Assembly (NCBI GenBank): GCA_037043015.1
Contig: CM073322.1
Span: 33,501,364-33,565,363 of the forward strand
DNA: 64,000 nt
Source of the DNA: Bryum argenteum
Lineage: Eukaryota; Streptophyta; Bryopsida; Bryales; Bryaceae
Direction: 5' to 3'
How positions within the stretch are numbered: position 1 is the stretch's first letter; every line of letters starts with the position of its first letter. The notes under the pieces were generated by a model. That model was given only the letters and a program-made list of their open reading frames with translations, had not been told where the DNA came from and did no database searches. Made by a program: the position numbers and the translations under genes. Shown piece by piece: positions 1-12,900 of the stretch.

Positions 1-360
1 CATCGTTTGCATATTCTTCTTCTCAATCAACCTCAATATCTAGTTCGTCAAGGGAAAGATTATTTTCCAAAGCTATCAACTTTCTCAAATTCTCTTCTTT
101 AATTGACAAGGCCATTTCTTCTGGTTCCTCGTCCTCCTCAAATATATCTCCACTAATTTCTTCAACTCTAAGTTCTTCCTCATCTATTTCCACCAATGAT
201 TCCACATCTGCCATGTTCTCTTCATCTGTACTTTTGCTTGGTGTTGTACTTTCTATTTCACTTGAATAGTTATATACCACCGGACGTGCACGAGGATGGG
301 CCTCCAATACCAATCTCCATGTCCTTTTAATTCTTTTAAGAATCTTTCTACAAAATACAT

Positions 361-850
361 TCAACGGGAATATACTGGTCGTGCATACTCAATATCATCT
401 ACTATGTGCACTATTAAATGTACTTGGATGTCAAATATACTCGGTGGAAAAAACATCTCTAAGTGGCATGCTAGCTCGGTTGCTTGAATTCTCATGTCCT
501 CCAAATCCGATAACTTGATCTCCTTAGAACATACCCATTCAAAGAACTGTCCAAGTCTGTAAATAGTTTCTCCAACGTTTTTTGTTAGGGTTTTCCGTAC
601 TGCAACAAGTAAAAAGTCATGAAGTAGATCATGCCAATCATCGGTTTTCAAACCAACTACCTTCTTGTCACTCAATTTAGAATTGAAGCTTGCTCAATAG
701 CCTGTTGGAGTTTTTATATTGCGAATTATCAACGCCACTTTCTCAAACTCCGCATAGCTCCACCTCCACGGCGCTTTCCGTGCCATAAATATTTGTTTCT
801 CGTTTTGATCTTCTTCATCAGAAAATGGATGAAGGTGTTTCATCCAATTT
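361..850 (-). pseudogene. DUF4218-like part of the CACTA transposase
   Basis: The translation contains VGLKTDDWHDLLHDFLL, then ETIYRLGQFFEWVCSKEI and a block ending CHLEMFFPPSIFDIQVHLIV. This is the standard order of DUF4218 of plant CACTA elements: (G)LKTHDCHVLMQ, then the cysteine-containing CSK block, then LEMYFPPSFFDIMVHL. Just upstream in the same frame (about 676-850) is an APWRWSYAEFEKV stretch broken by a stop. The DUF4218 block normally continues with a WMYPFERY motif, which is missing here; the reading instead runs into an acidic region at 23-364. It would have been the 3' part of the autonomous element's coding sequence. Confidence 0.75.
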
Positions 851-2269
851 AGAACTTTAGCTCATGGCGTTGTTCAATAGAATCTGACTTTGTACCCTTT
901 GCATTGGACATGGTTTAAATAAATGACATACATATGTTTTTTTCCATATGCATAATATCCTATAAATGAGGGTTCTCCAAGACCTGCTACCATACATGAA
1001 GTTAGTTGATTATCATTAGAAAATAAAAAAAAACTATTAGCTAATACCTAGAATTATACAAATTTCATATAAAATAAGAACAAAAAAGTCTTTTATTTCT
1101 TTTAATTGAATTAGTTTTAGAAGTTTTTTTCATATGTCCACCTACTGTGATTGTTTGTGATGAAACTTGCCTTGAAATATGAAAATTGGAAAAACACAAA
1201 TAATTGTTTCATTCCAGATTTATCCAAAGGTATATTTCCTGTACTCACTTTTTTCCACTGTTGTTCCCAAAATTCCATACTTAATCTAGGAGGGGTAGCC
1301 TTTTTCCTCGCTCTCCATTGAAAAAATGGGCTAATCTTGAGCTAAGCAACTCATGATTGGCAGACAAAAATCTTTGATATCCAGTATATAGCATCTTGTT
1401 CAAAAAGGATGACCTGTCAAAATCTAATTCTTCTCGCCTACACCTCGGACATGCATATTATCATTGAGTTTGTAAACCAGAACATACCATGTATCCTATA
1501 CATATAAAATCATAGTTAATGTTGGGTATGTATAAAAATCCTTAATGTTAAAAGAATATAATATATCTAATATACAATCTTCAATCACACTTCATATATA
1601 TTGTGTTGCACCTATGATAGTATATTACACTACCAAATATTAAGCTACAATAGCACTTCTTAGGAAGTCTATGTATTTTGAAAATGCATTTGAAAATATT
1701 TTATTCCATTAAATATTTTGAGTTTAAAATATATTTCTTCTTTTATTCTAAAATTTAGAAATAAATTTCGTGTATAATAAATGTAACTCTTATGCACCTA
1801 GATTTACAATTGTATATAATATATGTAGAATAGTTATGTTATTATAAGTTGTGATGTACATGTAAGAAAAATTTTAATATACATAAAACAACTAGAAATT
1901 TGACCTAGCTCTTCACATTAAAATCGTAGATTGGTTTAATTGTACCATGATAAATGTACACATCCTCTATACAATTAAAATGCATTGATATAATGCAGAG
2001 CAGAATTCACATGCCCAATCATGTATTGTTCATTGTAAAACGGCTTTCAACTTGAACACTTCTTGGGTTCCATAATCAATGCTTTAACTTTGTTCTCCCA
2101 TAGTTGAATCAATTCATCAATAAGAGGCTGAAGGAAAAGTTGCATGTCCTTAGGTTTATTAGGTCCTGATAAAACAGCAACTAATGTATTTAAATAAATT
2201 ATAAAAATATAATAAAATAGAAGTAAGTTTTACAAAAATTACACTTTATGTTGATAAATTTTATTTACC

Positions 2270-2805
2270 ATGAATTCCAGCAGACAAAAATATGTGCTCT
2301 TTTTTTATACTGAGCCATGGTGGCAAATTATAATTCACAAGAACGACTGGCCATGTAGAGTGACTGGTAGAATTATTAGAATATGGATTCACACCATCCA
2401 TTGCTAAACCGAGTTGTACGTGGCGCGGTTCAAGTTTTAAGAAGTCAAACGTGTCCTACAGACTTTTTCACGCCTTTGCATCCTTGGATCCTCTCATAAT
2501 ATCATCGGGGCTTCGGTTCTCATGATGGGATCTCATCAATTTCGATAATATTGGACTTCGATATTGTGCTAACAAACGAGGTATTAAAGGAAAAAAAATG
2601 CATTTTTTCCCTTAGCATTTTTAGCTTGTGTATCTGTACGATATCGATATAAACCACAATGTGGGTAATGTAATAGAATATCTTTCCCTGGTCCATAATA
2701 CAAGATTTGATCACAAGGACAACAATGAATGATAATGTAGTCCAATCCCACTTCGAATAAGACTTTACGTGCTTCTTGTTGAGCATTTGGCAAGGTTGAA
2801 TTCAA
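2270..2805 (-). pseudogene. Tnp2 transposase N-terminal region, broken
   Basis: On the minus strand 2,584-2,805 encodes EARKVLFEVGLDYIIIHCCP followed by CDQILYYG and a CGLYRYR cysteine pair, matching the Tnp2 pattern of LG-DY-KIHACPNDC-LYW-C-CG--RW. After a frame change, 2,270-2,430 encodes an MDGVNPYSNS block and STWPVVLVNYNLPPWLSIK, the Tnp2 core. The gap between them (about 2,440-2,580) keeps the RDRTRGSK-like joining sequence only in fragments. Frameshifts mean no functional protein. Confidence 0.75.
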
Positions 2806-3478
2806 GTTCCTTAGTATGTAGAATCTGCAATTATCTTTAGCAGATCATCCTGACAGACATTAGTCATCTTCTGTATAACTTGCATATACAAAAATAAAAG
2901 GATAGTGGAAAGTCGGCTCGTTGGGACTGCATCATATAGTGGAATAGATGCTTGTTGTTCCAAATAAGACTTCTGTGTAGAATATCAAGAGCTTGGTGTT
3001 GACATATCAATATCTATTGTGCTTTGACTCATCCGCATACCATATGTTCCATGAGCATAGCTTTTGTTTTCAATTCATCCCTCCACTAATCCATGTGTGT
3101 ATGACCCACATCATGTGGTTGGTCAATATCTTGGTCAATAAATGTTTCAATATTTGCTTCTACACCCGTTAGCTCTAATGTTGGTGACGATGCTCCAGCA
3201 TCAACATTCGGCTGAGAATCTAAAGCCAATACCGCATCATACAAATCCTACCAAAAAAAAAAATCGATATACAGTTACAAAATACTCATATGACAAATGG
3301 CAATGGAAACTATGTCTTTATATCAAAACTATTATTTATATTTATTATAAAGATTAGTAAAGGAATTCTAATTTTCAAGGAATTTGTGAGTAAGATACTA
3401 TACACCAAAATTTATTGTTTCTTACCTTTTAAATGATAATTGATTATAAAAAGTCATTGTGAAAATGATTGGTCATTG

Positions 3479-3480
<2 letters not shown>

Positions 3481-3551
<71 letters not shown>
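3481..3551. repeat. (TA)n microsatellite
   Basis: About 35 uninterrupted TA units. It falls in the non-coding spacer between two coding pieces of the CACTA remnant. Confidence 0.97.
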
Positions 3552-3552
<1 letters not shown>

Positions 3553-3592
3553 CTACGTAGTATTTAAAAGACAAGTTTTGTATGAACATACC

Positions 3593-3892
3593 TTAAATCT
3601 TTCTCCAACACCGTTTTTTAAATTTGTGCTCATCCATTGTTGTTTTATATCTCTTGGGTGCCTTATTTAATAGGGCACACTTCTTACATGGGCATACAAT
3701 AAGTGGCCATGTTCTCTTGGGCCTTGATGTGTCAACTTGCATATTCAAATCAATAGTATCAACATGTTGTTTCTTATGCCGTCTTGTGTAATGAAGAGGA
3801 GAAAAACTTGCTTCTGCTTCATCTAGTTGTTTTTGCGTGATGTCGACTTCTTCATAGTCTTTCGGGTTCATGGATTTCTTTTGTTTTGGCAT
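3593..3892 (-). pseudogene. Transposase-associated N-terminal domain remnant
   Basis: An open stretch of 99 codons beginning MPKQKKSMNPKDYEEVDITQ and carrying RPKRTWPLIVCPCKKCALLN. The CPCKKC cluster with a following positive stretch is the signature of the short N-terminal domain that precedes Tnp2 in CACTA elements. It lies immediately upstream, in transcription order, of the Tnp2 pieces, which supports its being the first exon of that element. Confidence 0.55.
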
Positions 3893-3899
3893 TTTTGCT

Positions 3900-6800
3900 C
3901 GCTACAAATTAAATAAGATTATTAGTATAATAAATTAATGAAAATTTTATATAATCACAACCAAGTTATTTTTAAGATGGGACCAGTACAAAAAGCTATA
4001 AATGCCTCAATTCATGTATAATGTAAAACACCATGGGACTCAAAACTCATTAATCGCTAATGTTCAATAATTAAAAGAGAATGGAGGAATAATGGAAATG
4101 TAAGAGAAAATATGGAGGATATACAATGACTTCTATAAATTAAGAGACCGTGGGACTTACCACTAATTAATTGGCTAATGTTTAATAATTTCAAGACTTA
4201 CAAGTGAAATTAGAAGGGTCAAAGAGAGGATATTGGAAATATATAATAACCTACATCTATTTAGATAAGTACATCTTTTGTTACTTTTACATTTATTTAG
4301 TTATATACTTTTACATTTATTTAGTTACTTATTTTTACATATTACTTAGTTAAGTACGAAAAATTGGGAATTGTAGATAAGATTGAGATTTACGTTGGAA
4401 TTCAACTTGGAATTCACTTCTGCAAACTCACGAACGGACACTTCATTCACGCCGGCCTCTCAGAAAAGACCGGAGTTTCTATCTATCTATCTAGACAATT
4501 AGGTGATTTTCTAATTTTACTTAATTAGGTATTTACCTATTCTTACAAATTGAGTTGAATTGACAAGGTCTTTGCCGTTTATTTATTAATTGAGGATTTT
4601 ATTTGAATAAAGGTAGCTTTGACAAGATAAAGCAAGACGATACTTAATTCACTTGAAAAACTTAGACAACACAAAACAGAGAAATATACATTGAACTTAG
4701 TTAAATTCAATACAAAATTAATCTATTGCATGCGGGAAGATTGCGATGCGAAGCTACAACATTCAAGGAAATACACGAGGTGTATATATATCTTGTCAGA
4801 TACATACAGTATACTTGTCTTAGAAGTTTAAAATAAATTCCCAAACACTTTACAAACTTTTCACTCTTCATTATGTGAGTCAATAAACACATTCATTCCA
4901 AGACAAAAAAATTCACTTCGGTAGTAGTTCTCATTTTATGCCCCTCAAAGGCCAAGGCTCCATAAGAGCCTTTTAGAGTTCAAATTTGAGGCATATGTCC
5001 TTTTGGGATTGAATTAAAATATGTAAGTATGATCCATGTTGTTTTTACTAGTAAAAGTAGCAGGAGCGTTACCAGTAACTCGTTGAGGTGACAACGGACA
5101 ATTTTTATCCGCTTCCAAGAGAACTACCTTATCCTCTACACAAACCCTACCATGCACAGCTTCAAGGTCTTTCACAACGCAACAAAGAAGCAATTGTCAA
5201 GATTGAGTTTTCACCAAAGCACAGGATCAAAGTTGCTTGGAGAGACAATCCTCATGTTACATCATAGGTGACATTGTATACGAGCATATCGTTACTAATT
5301 ATTCCGGGACTTGTACGATTCCTGTATGCAAGAATTTCAATATTTGATCTCACTCTTGGTTAAGAGACCTAGATGAATACTTTCTGCATCGCTGGAATTA
5401 TCATGTGCCCTTGATTGCATTACATCTTGTTTACTCATGGTCCTAGTCGTTTGTTTCTGAAGCAGGTATATTACTAGCTGGAGCGCAACCACAAGTCAAA
5501 TTGGACTCTAGTCAATGAGGTGTATCGAATGAAAGAAACTGGCAGTTGTTTGACAACGAAATACAACTCACCATTTGAAAGAAAGTTGAGGTCAAGCAGT
5601 GGTGCTTGAGGCCCGAGCTCAGTCTCAAAGGAAACGTTGGCTGTCCAGTAAGTCTTAGCTGTACACCGAAACTTTTTGCATATTGTTTCTTTCGTCTTAA
5701 GCTTTGCTTTTTAAGTACCAAGATTCTCATATGTGAAATTTCAATAGATCTTTGTTAATTTTCTAGTTTTCATCGTCCAGTATAGCACTATATTTTTCCT
5801 CGCACGAGAACAGTCATATGCCTGTTTCTGTAATTAGATGCCTTGCGGCATTTTTCTCGTTTCAAGCTAATATTTAAATTGAGATACAATAGGTAGATAG
5901 CAGGATTGGGTTTGTAAGGGCTTGAGATACTTATGTAGAGAATTTGGGACATGCGGGATACAGTATCAGACGCTCGGAAACATCGGAAAGGGAGTTCCTC
6001 TCCCAATAGTATAATAGTGACTTCAAATACATCAGTAAGTTGTAATAAGTATGTAACTGGGTGTTTCGCACGTATCTCTTATATCAGGAAGGCGATTGGC
6101 TTATCAAGTTAATAGTGCAACTCCTGAGGAAGAGGGGAGATTTGTGACATTGGTTTGATTTACTCCTGACACGCCATCGCCCATCGGGCAAAGCCACTGC
6201 CCTTTTTAACACAAGCTGTGTGCTCTAGAGGTACATATGGACATTTGGTCATCAACTTCTACTTATGCTCTTGGAAAAGATTCTCTTGTTAGTAGTTATA
6301 TATTTTGCAAATATCACGAATTAATGAGCAGTACTGGAAATTTCAGATGAAGCCAGAGGAGAGTATGCTTCTCGTGGTCTTGCTGTCGGCGGTCATTTCG
6401 ATCTTAAAAAGTACTTTAGTTTACAGTCCATAAACCTGCGAGCGTAGAAGTATGGAGTTGCACAATTTAAATTCAATATTCATACATCAATCCTTGCGTT
6501 AAGAATAATTGGTAAGTAATGTTAGATCATGCATTCTTTTGTGTTTGACAAAATCACTGATGGTTATGATCGGAAATCTAAGGGTTTAGGGTTCAGGGCA
6601 ATCATAACATAGGTGTCATCAACAAGATCAAAAATGTAGGTCAGAAATAATCGATGAAATTATTACACCTAAACACTATAATTATTTATGAATTGTTGAG
6701 TATTATAATAAACTAGAGTATAATAAAGTAATTTGTTTTTGTGCCTATCTCACATTGCTCAAACAACAATGTAGCAGTTTGGATTAGCAAAAACTTGTTA

Positions 6801-7060
6801 CTATGGTTGCCTGAAAACGTCCTAAAACTGGTGTTGTGCTATCAAGTTAAAATTTTAACGCTACAAGTCTCAAATTTAGGTTCACTGTGATTATTTCTTT
6901 GGCAGCACTCGATCTAATTGTTTGAGCATATCTGTAATATAAACCGAAATTTAATTATATTTGAAAATAATACATGTCAATCAGAATAAATATGATCGAT
7001 TAATTTGCAAAATAAATAATTTTCACATTGTGTCTAGTTAATAAACTTACTTAGTTAATT
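3900..7060. other. AT-rich intergenic DNA with weak coding remnants
   Basis: No intact gene is seen. A short open stretch at about 5,085-5,264 (+) reads TTDNFYPLPRELPYPLHKPY and onward to a stop at VTS; I do not recognise it. A second coding-like piece at 6,345-6,420 (+) reads DEARGEYASRGLAVGGHFDL and continues into a block that recurs at 9,740-9,850 and in inverse orientation at 24,770-24,910. A hairpin with flanking sequence shared with 37,486-37,508 lies at 4,452-4,473. The rest shows nothing I can name. Confidence 0.5.
4430..4490. repeat. Repeated hairpin, copy 1
   Basis: ACGAACGGACACTTCATTCA then CGCC, a stem CCGGCCT ... AGACCGG (4,452-4,473, one mismatch), then AGTTTCTATCTATC. A similar arrangement lies at 37,450-37,530. 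A transposon-end hairpin is one possibility. Confidence 0.5.
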
Positions 7061-7147
7061 TAACCCCTTTGCAATATAGGTTAGTTCATCCTATCATTAC
7101 CATCATTTTCTCCTTCCATGTAATCCATGCATTTTCACCATATTTAA

Positions 7148-8076
7148 CCCCTAAAAATCCAGGGGTTTCCTCGACCTCCAGAACCAAAAACTGCCATTTT
7201 TCACCTTCGTTGGGAGATGGGGAAATGGAGAAACTTTTTTTTCTGGTTTTAGACTTTGAACCGTAAGATCTTGTACCTAACTTGTATACAAAGGACTGGT
7301 CAAAATTTCAACCGTTGGATGTTTTTCATTTGTGAGATCATAACAATCAAAGTTTGACCAACACTTTTTTTTTGCCACTGCGTGAGAGGCATTGTCTAAA
7401 TGGTGCCAAGGGCAACTTGATGATTGTTATTCCAAATATTTTTCCCTCATTTTTTTTCATGTAGGTATTCAAGTTGGTTATGCTCATGCAAAATTTTAGA
7501 GACCAATTCCACTTTTTGACCTTAATGTAAAATATTTTATGAAAGAAGGTCTAAAAACAACCATATAGTAAAACAAGCACCACGTATGATATATTTAGTT
7601 TGAGAAAAATCTCGACGGTGAGAAGGTGCATTTATGATAATGTGAATTTTGAAAAAAAAAATCTTGGAAAAAATCCAAAATCTCGAATTTTGGCAATTTT
7701 TGAAAGAAAAAATTGTAAAATTACTAGAAATTGTGAAGATTGTTTTTGAAAGTTTTGGAGGCTGCCCTTGTAAAAGTGGTAAACTTTTTGACTTCGGATA
7801 CTTTGGAATTTGAATAGTAATTTGGTAATGAACATATTTCTAAAAAAAAAAAAAAAAAAAAAAAATTATTTTAAACTGCCCGATTTGGACTTGAAACCTA
7901 AAATTTCTAGATGAAGGTTATAAAATTAAAATTTGACTTTGAAAATTTTACCACATACACATTACTGCATGTGGAGCACCCAATAAAAATCTTAGGCAAA
8001 AATATCAGTTTAAATGCTTAAAATGAGCTGCCCGAAATCTCAGAAAACCGAATCGGCTTTCCTGGATTTTTAGGGG
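7148..8076. mobile_element. TTAA-flanked inverted-repeat element M1 (929 bp)
   Basis: The element begins CCCCTAAAAATCCAGG and ends CCTGGATTTTTAGGGG, a perfect 16-bp terminal inverted repeat. TTAA directly flanks both sides (7,144-7,147 and 8,077-8,080). A nearly identical copy (M2) lies at 38,880-39,809. There is no transposase, so it is non-autonomous. The exact TTAA target and CCC start fit the piggyBac superfamily best, by inference only. Confidence 0.9.
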
Positions 8077-8080
8077 TTAA

Positions 8081-9420
8081 ACTCTCCCCTTTTCACTTCT
8101 TTACCGCGTATGTGGACTATATAACCGAACTTCTTGAGAGATGAAAGATCTGCACTCGACATCGCACTATGAATGATGATCGCTCCAATCAAATCTTCGT
8201 AAACAACCATCGTCGAAAATACGACCTCTTTCGAAGTTGCAAACTGCTCGTTGTGTGCGTACATTCTAAGTCATTTTTTTCACCTACAATTCGCGCACGA
8301 TAAAACCTTCCTCGCTTTTAAGGTGATCGAAACTCTACGTTCACGAAAGTCTCGAATTGTGTGCAGTCCATCTTATAGAAGCTTGTAACCATATGTACAT
8401 GCGATACATACATTACAACAGCAAACGCAATTTACTTCCTAATTCTTCTAATTGAAAAACATCATAAAAACATTTAAAGAATATAATGTTTTGCGATTGA
8501 AATCATGTGCGCATAATTCTGTAGAGTCATCACGTAAGACCCGAAATTGTTGTCCCCTTCTTCTCCAGTAGCTTAAAAGTTGCTCACATGAGTCCTGGAC
8601 ACCTTTTATTGTTCCAAACCTTTTTTGTTGTTGAAGATCATGTTGGACAAGCTTGATTTTCAATGAAACGTCTGCGTCTACACACAATAAAACAACAAGA
8701 AGTAGCGAAAGCAATCAGAAGGTTAAATTAACAATGACAAACACCAACTTCTATGTAAAATCAATCTAAAAAACAATCATAAAAAATAAAGACAACCCTA
8801 TTTGGTTTTTGAGAATGAAGATATAAAACGTAATTATTTCAAACCCTGTAAAAATTCTTACTTGTGGAAGAAGAGCTCGTTGATCTGTTAAATATTGTTT
8901 TGTAGTAATATTTAACCGCCAACTCGTCTACAGCATGATTCGGAACGCATCCTTACTGAGTTACTGCCCCAACAGTTTCAAGTTTTTCCCAGCTGTATTG
9001 TGTTTCTCTAAACTTGCCAACGCCTTGCACTCTACGTTGCACACCCCACACCAAACTTTCTTTCTCTCCATCCTAATGTAAGCACGTAATCTGAACAACA
9101 TATATGTTACTATGATTTTAACATGCACATAGAAATTGCACTGCAAACATGTGGTAACTAAAAAGCGGACCTAAAACGGAGTGCATTAATGCAACATCTG
9201 ATTAGGACAAGAGTTTAAGTTGAAATAATTTTGATTTGTCATTAAATCTATAGTGCGTTAATTCTAAAGACAATGCTTACAACGAAACACTGCGTTGATT
9301 TAGTAAGGTCATTTATCATGCACCACAACTCACTCTTATGAACTTAAGGGAACAAAAACTACATTTCCTTCTCCAACACTGCGAAGTTGGAAACAAATAT
9401 TTCATTATGTACTACGATTG
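8081..9420 (-). pseudogene. Unidentified coding remnants, one with a C2H2-like finger
   Basis: Minus-strand open stretches lie at 8,961-9,146, 8,448-8,714 and 8,070-8,264. The first includes KKVWCGVCNVECKALASLEK followed by HNTAGKNLK. This resembles the single C2H2 finger (WC-x2-C-x12-H) seen in plant zinc-finger and transposon-encoded proteins; the second histidine expected for a complete finger is not obvious. The other two stretches have protein-like composition but no motif I recognise. They could be exons of one decayed minus-strand gene or transposon. No complete gene can be built. Confidence 0.3.
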
Positions 9421-9429
9421 TCAATCCAA

Positions 9430-9750
9430 ATTATTGATGAGACTAGATTATGGATGTGATGAGATAGTTATTAATTGTTAATTCTGTCAAACACTAGTAG
9501 GAAATGGTAGAAGATTAAATCTTGTCATCGCAAAAGAAAAAGTATTTATAACGACATGAAAATAAATTGATATATTTGCTTGCTTAAATGAGCAAATTAC
9601 TGCGAATGTGGTTGAATTTGTATAACGTAACATAAACAAGGTGTCTTGCATCATTGCCCACTTTACTTTCATGACAACTACGACCACGACAAATAAAAAA
9701 TTAAAGGAAGATGACAAAATGTAATGAAATTACTATGCGTAAATCTTTTC
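9430..9750. repeat. Dispersed repeat B, copy 1
   Basis: This roughly 320-bp stretch is repeated in inverse orientation at 23,920-24,220 with clear similarity throughout (for example CAAACACTAGTAGGAAAT and AACAAGGTGTCTTGCATCAT are shared). No terminal repeats were defined. It is followed directly by a coding-like block (9,740-9,990) shared with 6,405-6,530. Confidence 0.8.
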
Positions 9751-9989
9751 GAAAATTACTTTAGTTTACTGTCGTTGAACCTACTAACGCAGAAGTGTGA
9801 AGTTGCACAACTTAAATTCAGGATTCATACCTCAATCCTTGCTTCAAGAATAATGTTGCACAAATTCATTTTTTTTAATACAAACGACTCATTATCTTCC
9901 TCAACATCATTTTCTCTTACAAAACTCTCTAGTAATAAGGGGGCCTCTAGATCTGAATGTTCAATTGTGTCACAACGCTGATTAGCATC

Positions 9990-12900
9990 AAATAACTCTG
10001 GCACTTCAGCATTCCTTCTTTAAAGACGTCTATCCTTCCTCTGAAATTTGAGGTGTTTTCAAATGTGTTTATAAATATTGTTTTTTGCCCATTTGTATGA
10101 TTCTCTTCTACCTTAAAATTTTAACTCTTGTAACTTACCAATGTTTTCTTCTATTATTATTTTCAAAGTCTGTCTTATTCCTATGTCTTCTAGATAGAAT
10201 GTTCCATGCAAAAGGACCACCCTATCTTCTCTATTAGTTATCCATTTTTTTTATTTTTTTTTTATTTTGTAATTTGATTTTAGATTATTATCTTGAATTG
10301 CCCAATTTATTCTTAATGACAATTTCCCATACATTTTTTTTGAATGCTTATTTTTTAAAGGTGGAGGATTGAAAATTGTACTATAAAAGGGAGCCTTAGT
10401 TTATGGTTGGATTAACATTTTCAGACTCTACGTGAAGGAGGCCTCTAGAGTAGAATGTTATTGTTTGAGGCTCCCTCATCTCCCTCATAATCCTCTCCCT
10501 CATAATCCTCTCTAGCAAATTGACACTTAATACAAAAATTAGTTGTTTTATTAATAAGTGTGAAACTACACCCAGCACAAAAACACCCTATCGCCATGTT
10601 TTCATGTTCTCCTATACTTAAACAAGACAATTCATATTTCAATCAATGTACAACAATGATTATTTTGCATTATTCCACAAGCATTTTAATCATGTTCCAC
10701 CAACAACCTAAAAAGATAGATATGACTTGTTCTAAGCTCGAAAGAAGGTAAGATATTAAGAGGTCAGGGCATTACCTGAGCATCTAATGTTGAAAGAAGG
10801 ATGCGCTCTACGGGCGGCATTCAATGTCTGCCCTGTTACTCAGCGTCGGAGGCGGCAGCTTGGCACAAGCTCAATTGAGGAAGATTGACGAGGAGGTTAC
10901 TTATAGTACTCATATTTCAGACATTTTAGGACTATTTTTGAAACTTTTTTCTTTTTGGAGAGAGATTGTATTTTATGTAGAAAAGTATTAAAAAATAGAA
11001 ATCTTTTAGTTATAAAAGATTACCTAAAAAGTTACCCCAAAAAGTTATAGAAAGTATAAATCTTTTAGTAAAGACATTATATACAGAAATTTGTGTAGAA
11101 AATAATTAGTGTGACTATAACAAATGGATGAAAATCTAGAATCAATGGAAAAGGCGGATGAAAAGGTCACACTCCTCGTAGAAGGCGTGCCTTTTCCCTT
11201 CTCTTCCGCATTACTTCCTTCTTTATTCCTCATTACGAACGGCAATACGATTTGCTCGTGGTGTTTATATTTTTTCGTTTTTAATTCTTGTGTGTGTGTG
11301 TGTGTGTGTGTGTGTGCATTGTGTGTTGCAATTGTGTATTTTGTAAGCAATGATTGCTCTTCAAGTGTTGCCGCGAGAGCGACGCTTTAATCTATGAATG
11401 TGAGAAATTGTGAGTACTTTGTGGAGTTTGAGGAGCAATCGAGTGAATAGAAAGTGGGGATTGTGAAGCTGATGTGCCAGAGATTTGGTGTAGATGGAGA
11501 TTGATGGGCTATTGAGAGTATGATTCAGCAACCGGGATGGAGTGCGGACTAACTTTGAGGTCCATGGTAAGCGGCTAAGTTGCTGCTATCTTGTGAAGAA
11601 AGTGGGAGGTTGCAGTAACGAGAAGACTCATCTTGCCTCCAAAGAGGAAAGGGTCAAATTTGTAGAGAGGAGTAGACTGCCGAAACATGATTCTGCAGAG
11701 ATCAACGCAGTAAACTATGGCTGAGACTGGTACCGAAGATCATGAAACTGAGAGCCTGACCGACATGATAATGCCATGAAAGAGTAGTGGATGTTGATCT
11801 GATGTTGTTCCTAATCTTGTTTGGAGACCCAACGATAGGGAACGAGCTGATCAGAATTCAGAAAGTGATTGATCTGGAGGCCAAGTTGGTGAAGTTTAAA
11901 AAAAAGAAAAAAAAAAAAAAAAAAACAAACAGATGTGACGATCGTTGGTAAGTGTCGTAAGCGTACTAGAGGATAAAGAGTGAGTGTTGGACAGTACATC
12001 AATCCAAGAGCAGTGATCGGCAGCAGTCAATAACGTGTTATATCAGGTAATTTGACAATTTTCAGTATTATTTTTTAATTGAATATGTGCAGGTTGAGCT
12101 GATTGAGCCGAAGATTGTCCGTGAGTCGGGGTGATTAAATGCTTTGAGGACTTCTCAGTAGAACGTGTCAACTTTGTTGTCCATTGATGAATCACGATAT
12201 TTTATGGAATTGTATTTATTCTCATGAAAAGTAGCTTAGGATTAGATTCTTTGTTGTGAAATCTTGACAATTTTAAGCTGTATAGCTATTGCATTGCATT
12301 CATAGTATTTGTATCAATGGGTGATTGATGGTGAGGATAAAGTGAGTAAGATGACAAAGAATCAATCAAATTGAAACCAGTTTCGGTGAAATTAGGGTTC
12401 TAGCAAAGAAATTAGGGATTTGGCGTTTGTCTCTGTTGCGAAGGAATTCGCACGGCCGTCGGGTGTCCATGTGCACAGCTTTAGATTTGTAGGTCAAATC
12501 ACGCGGTCATATGCTCCTTGTCTGAAATCTAGTTTTTATATTTTCTTCGTACTTTGATTGATTATAGGTTTCCATCCGTACGGTCAATAAACTATAAAAT
12601 TTGGTATTTAGACTAATTGTACTACTCTGAACAAGATCCTACAGTTAAAAAGTAGAAATTCTTATTTTAAATTGAAATATTAATTTCTGGAAAGTCCAAT
12701 TCGATAAGTTCGTTTGATATACAATAATTTGAAAACTAAGTGTTTGAATTAAGTTTTGAGTTTGTCATTGATTTTGAAGAAGTAATAGGCGTTTGAATAC
12801 CTAGTTTGACATTGAGTTGAGACCTATTAACATAAATTTTGAATAAATATAAATCCTTAGATTTGGATTTTGGCATTATTAAATTTCAGAATACTATTAA

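Larger units (their letters stand above)
1..3895 (-). mobile_element. Decayed CACTA (En/Spm) transposon, Tnp2 type
   Basis: Reading the minus strand from 3,895 down, recognisable pieces of a CACTA transposase gene appear in the usual order. First comes an N-terminal piece with a CPCKKC cluster (3,593-3,892), as in the transposase-associated domain. Next is a Tnp2 start (2,584-2,805: EVGLDYIIIHCCPCDQILYY), then a Tnp2 piece with the DGVNPYSN and STWPVVLVNYNLPPWL motifs (about 2,270-2,430). Last are a DUF4218-like block (361-675, with a longer reading back to about 850) and an acidic tail (23-364). Pieces lie in different frames separated by AT-rich, stop-filled DNA, so this is a dead copy or a multi-intron gene in decay. 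The (TA)n tract at 3,481-3,551 lies inside it. The left end is cut by the window edge and no CACTA terminus was found. Confidence 0.8.
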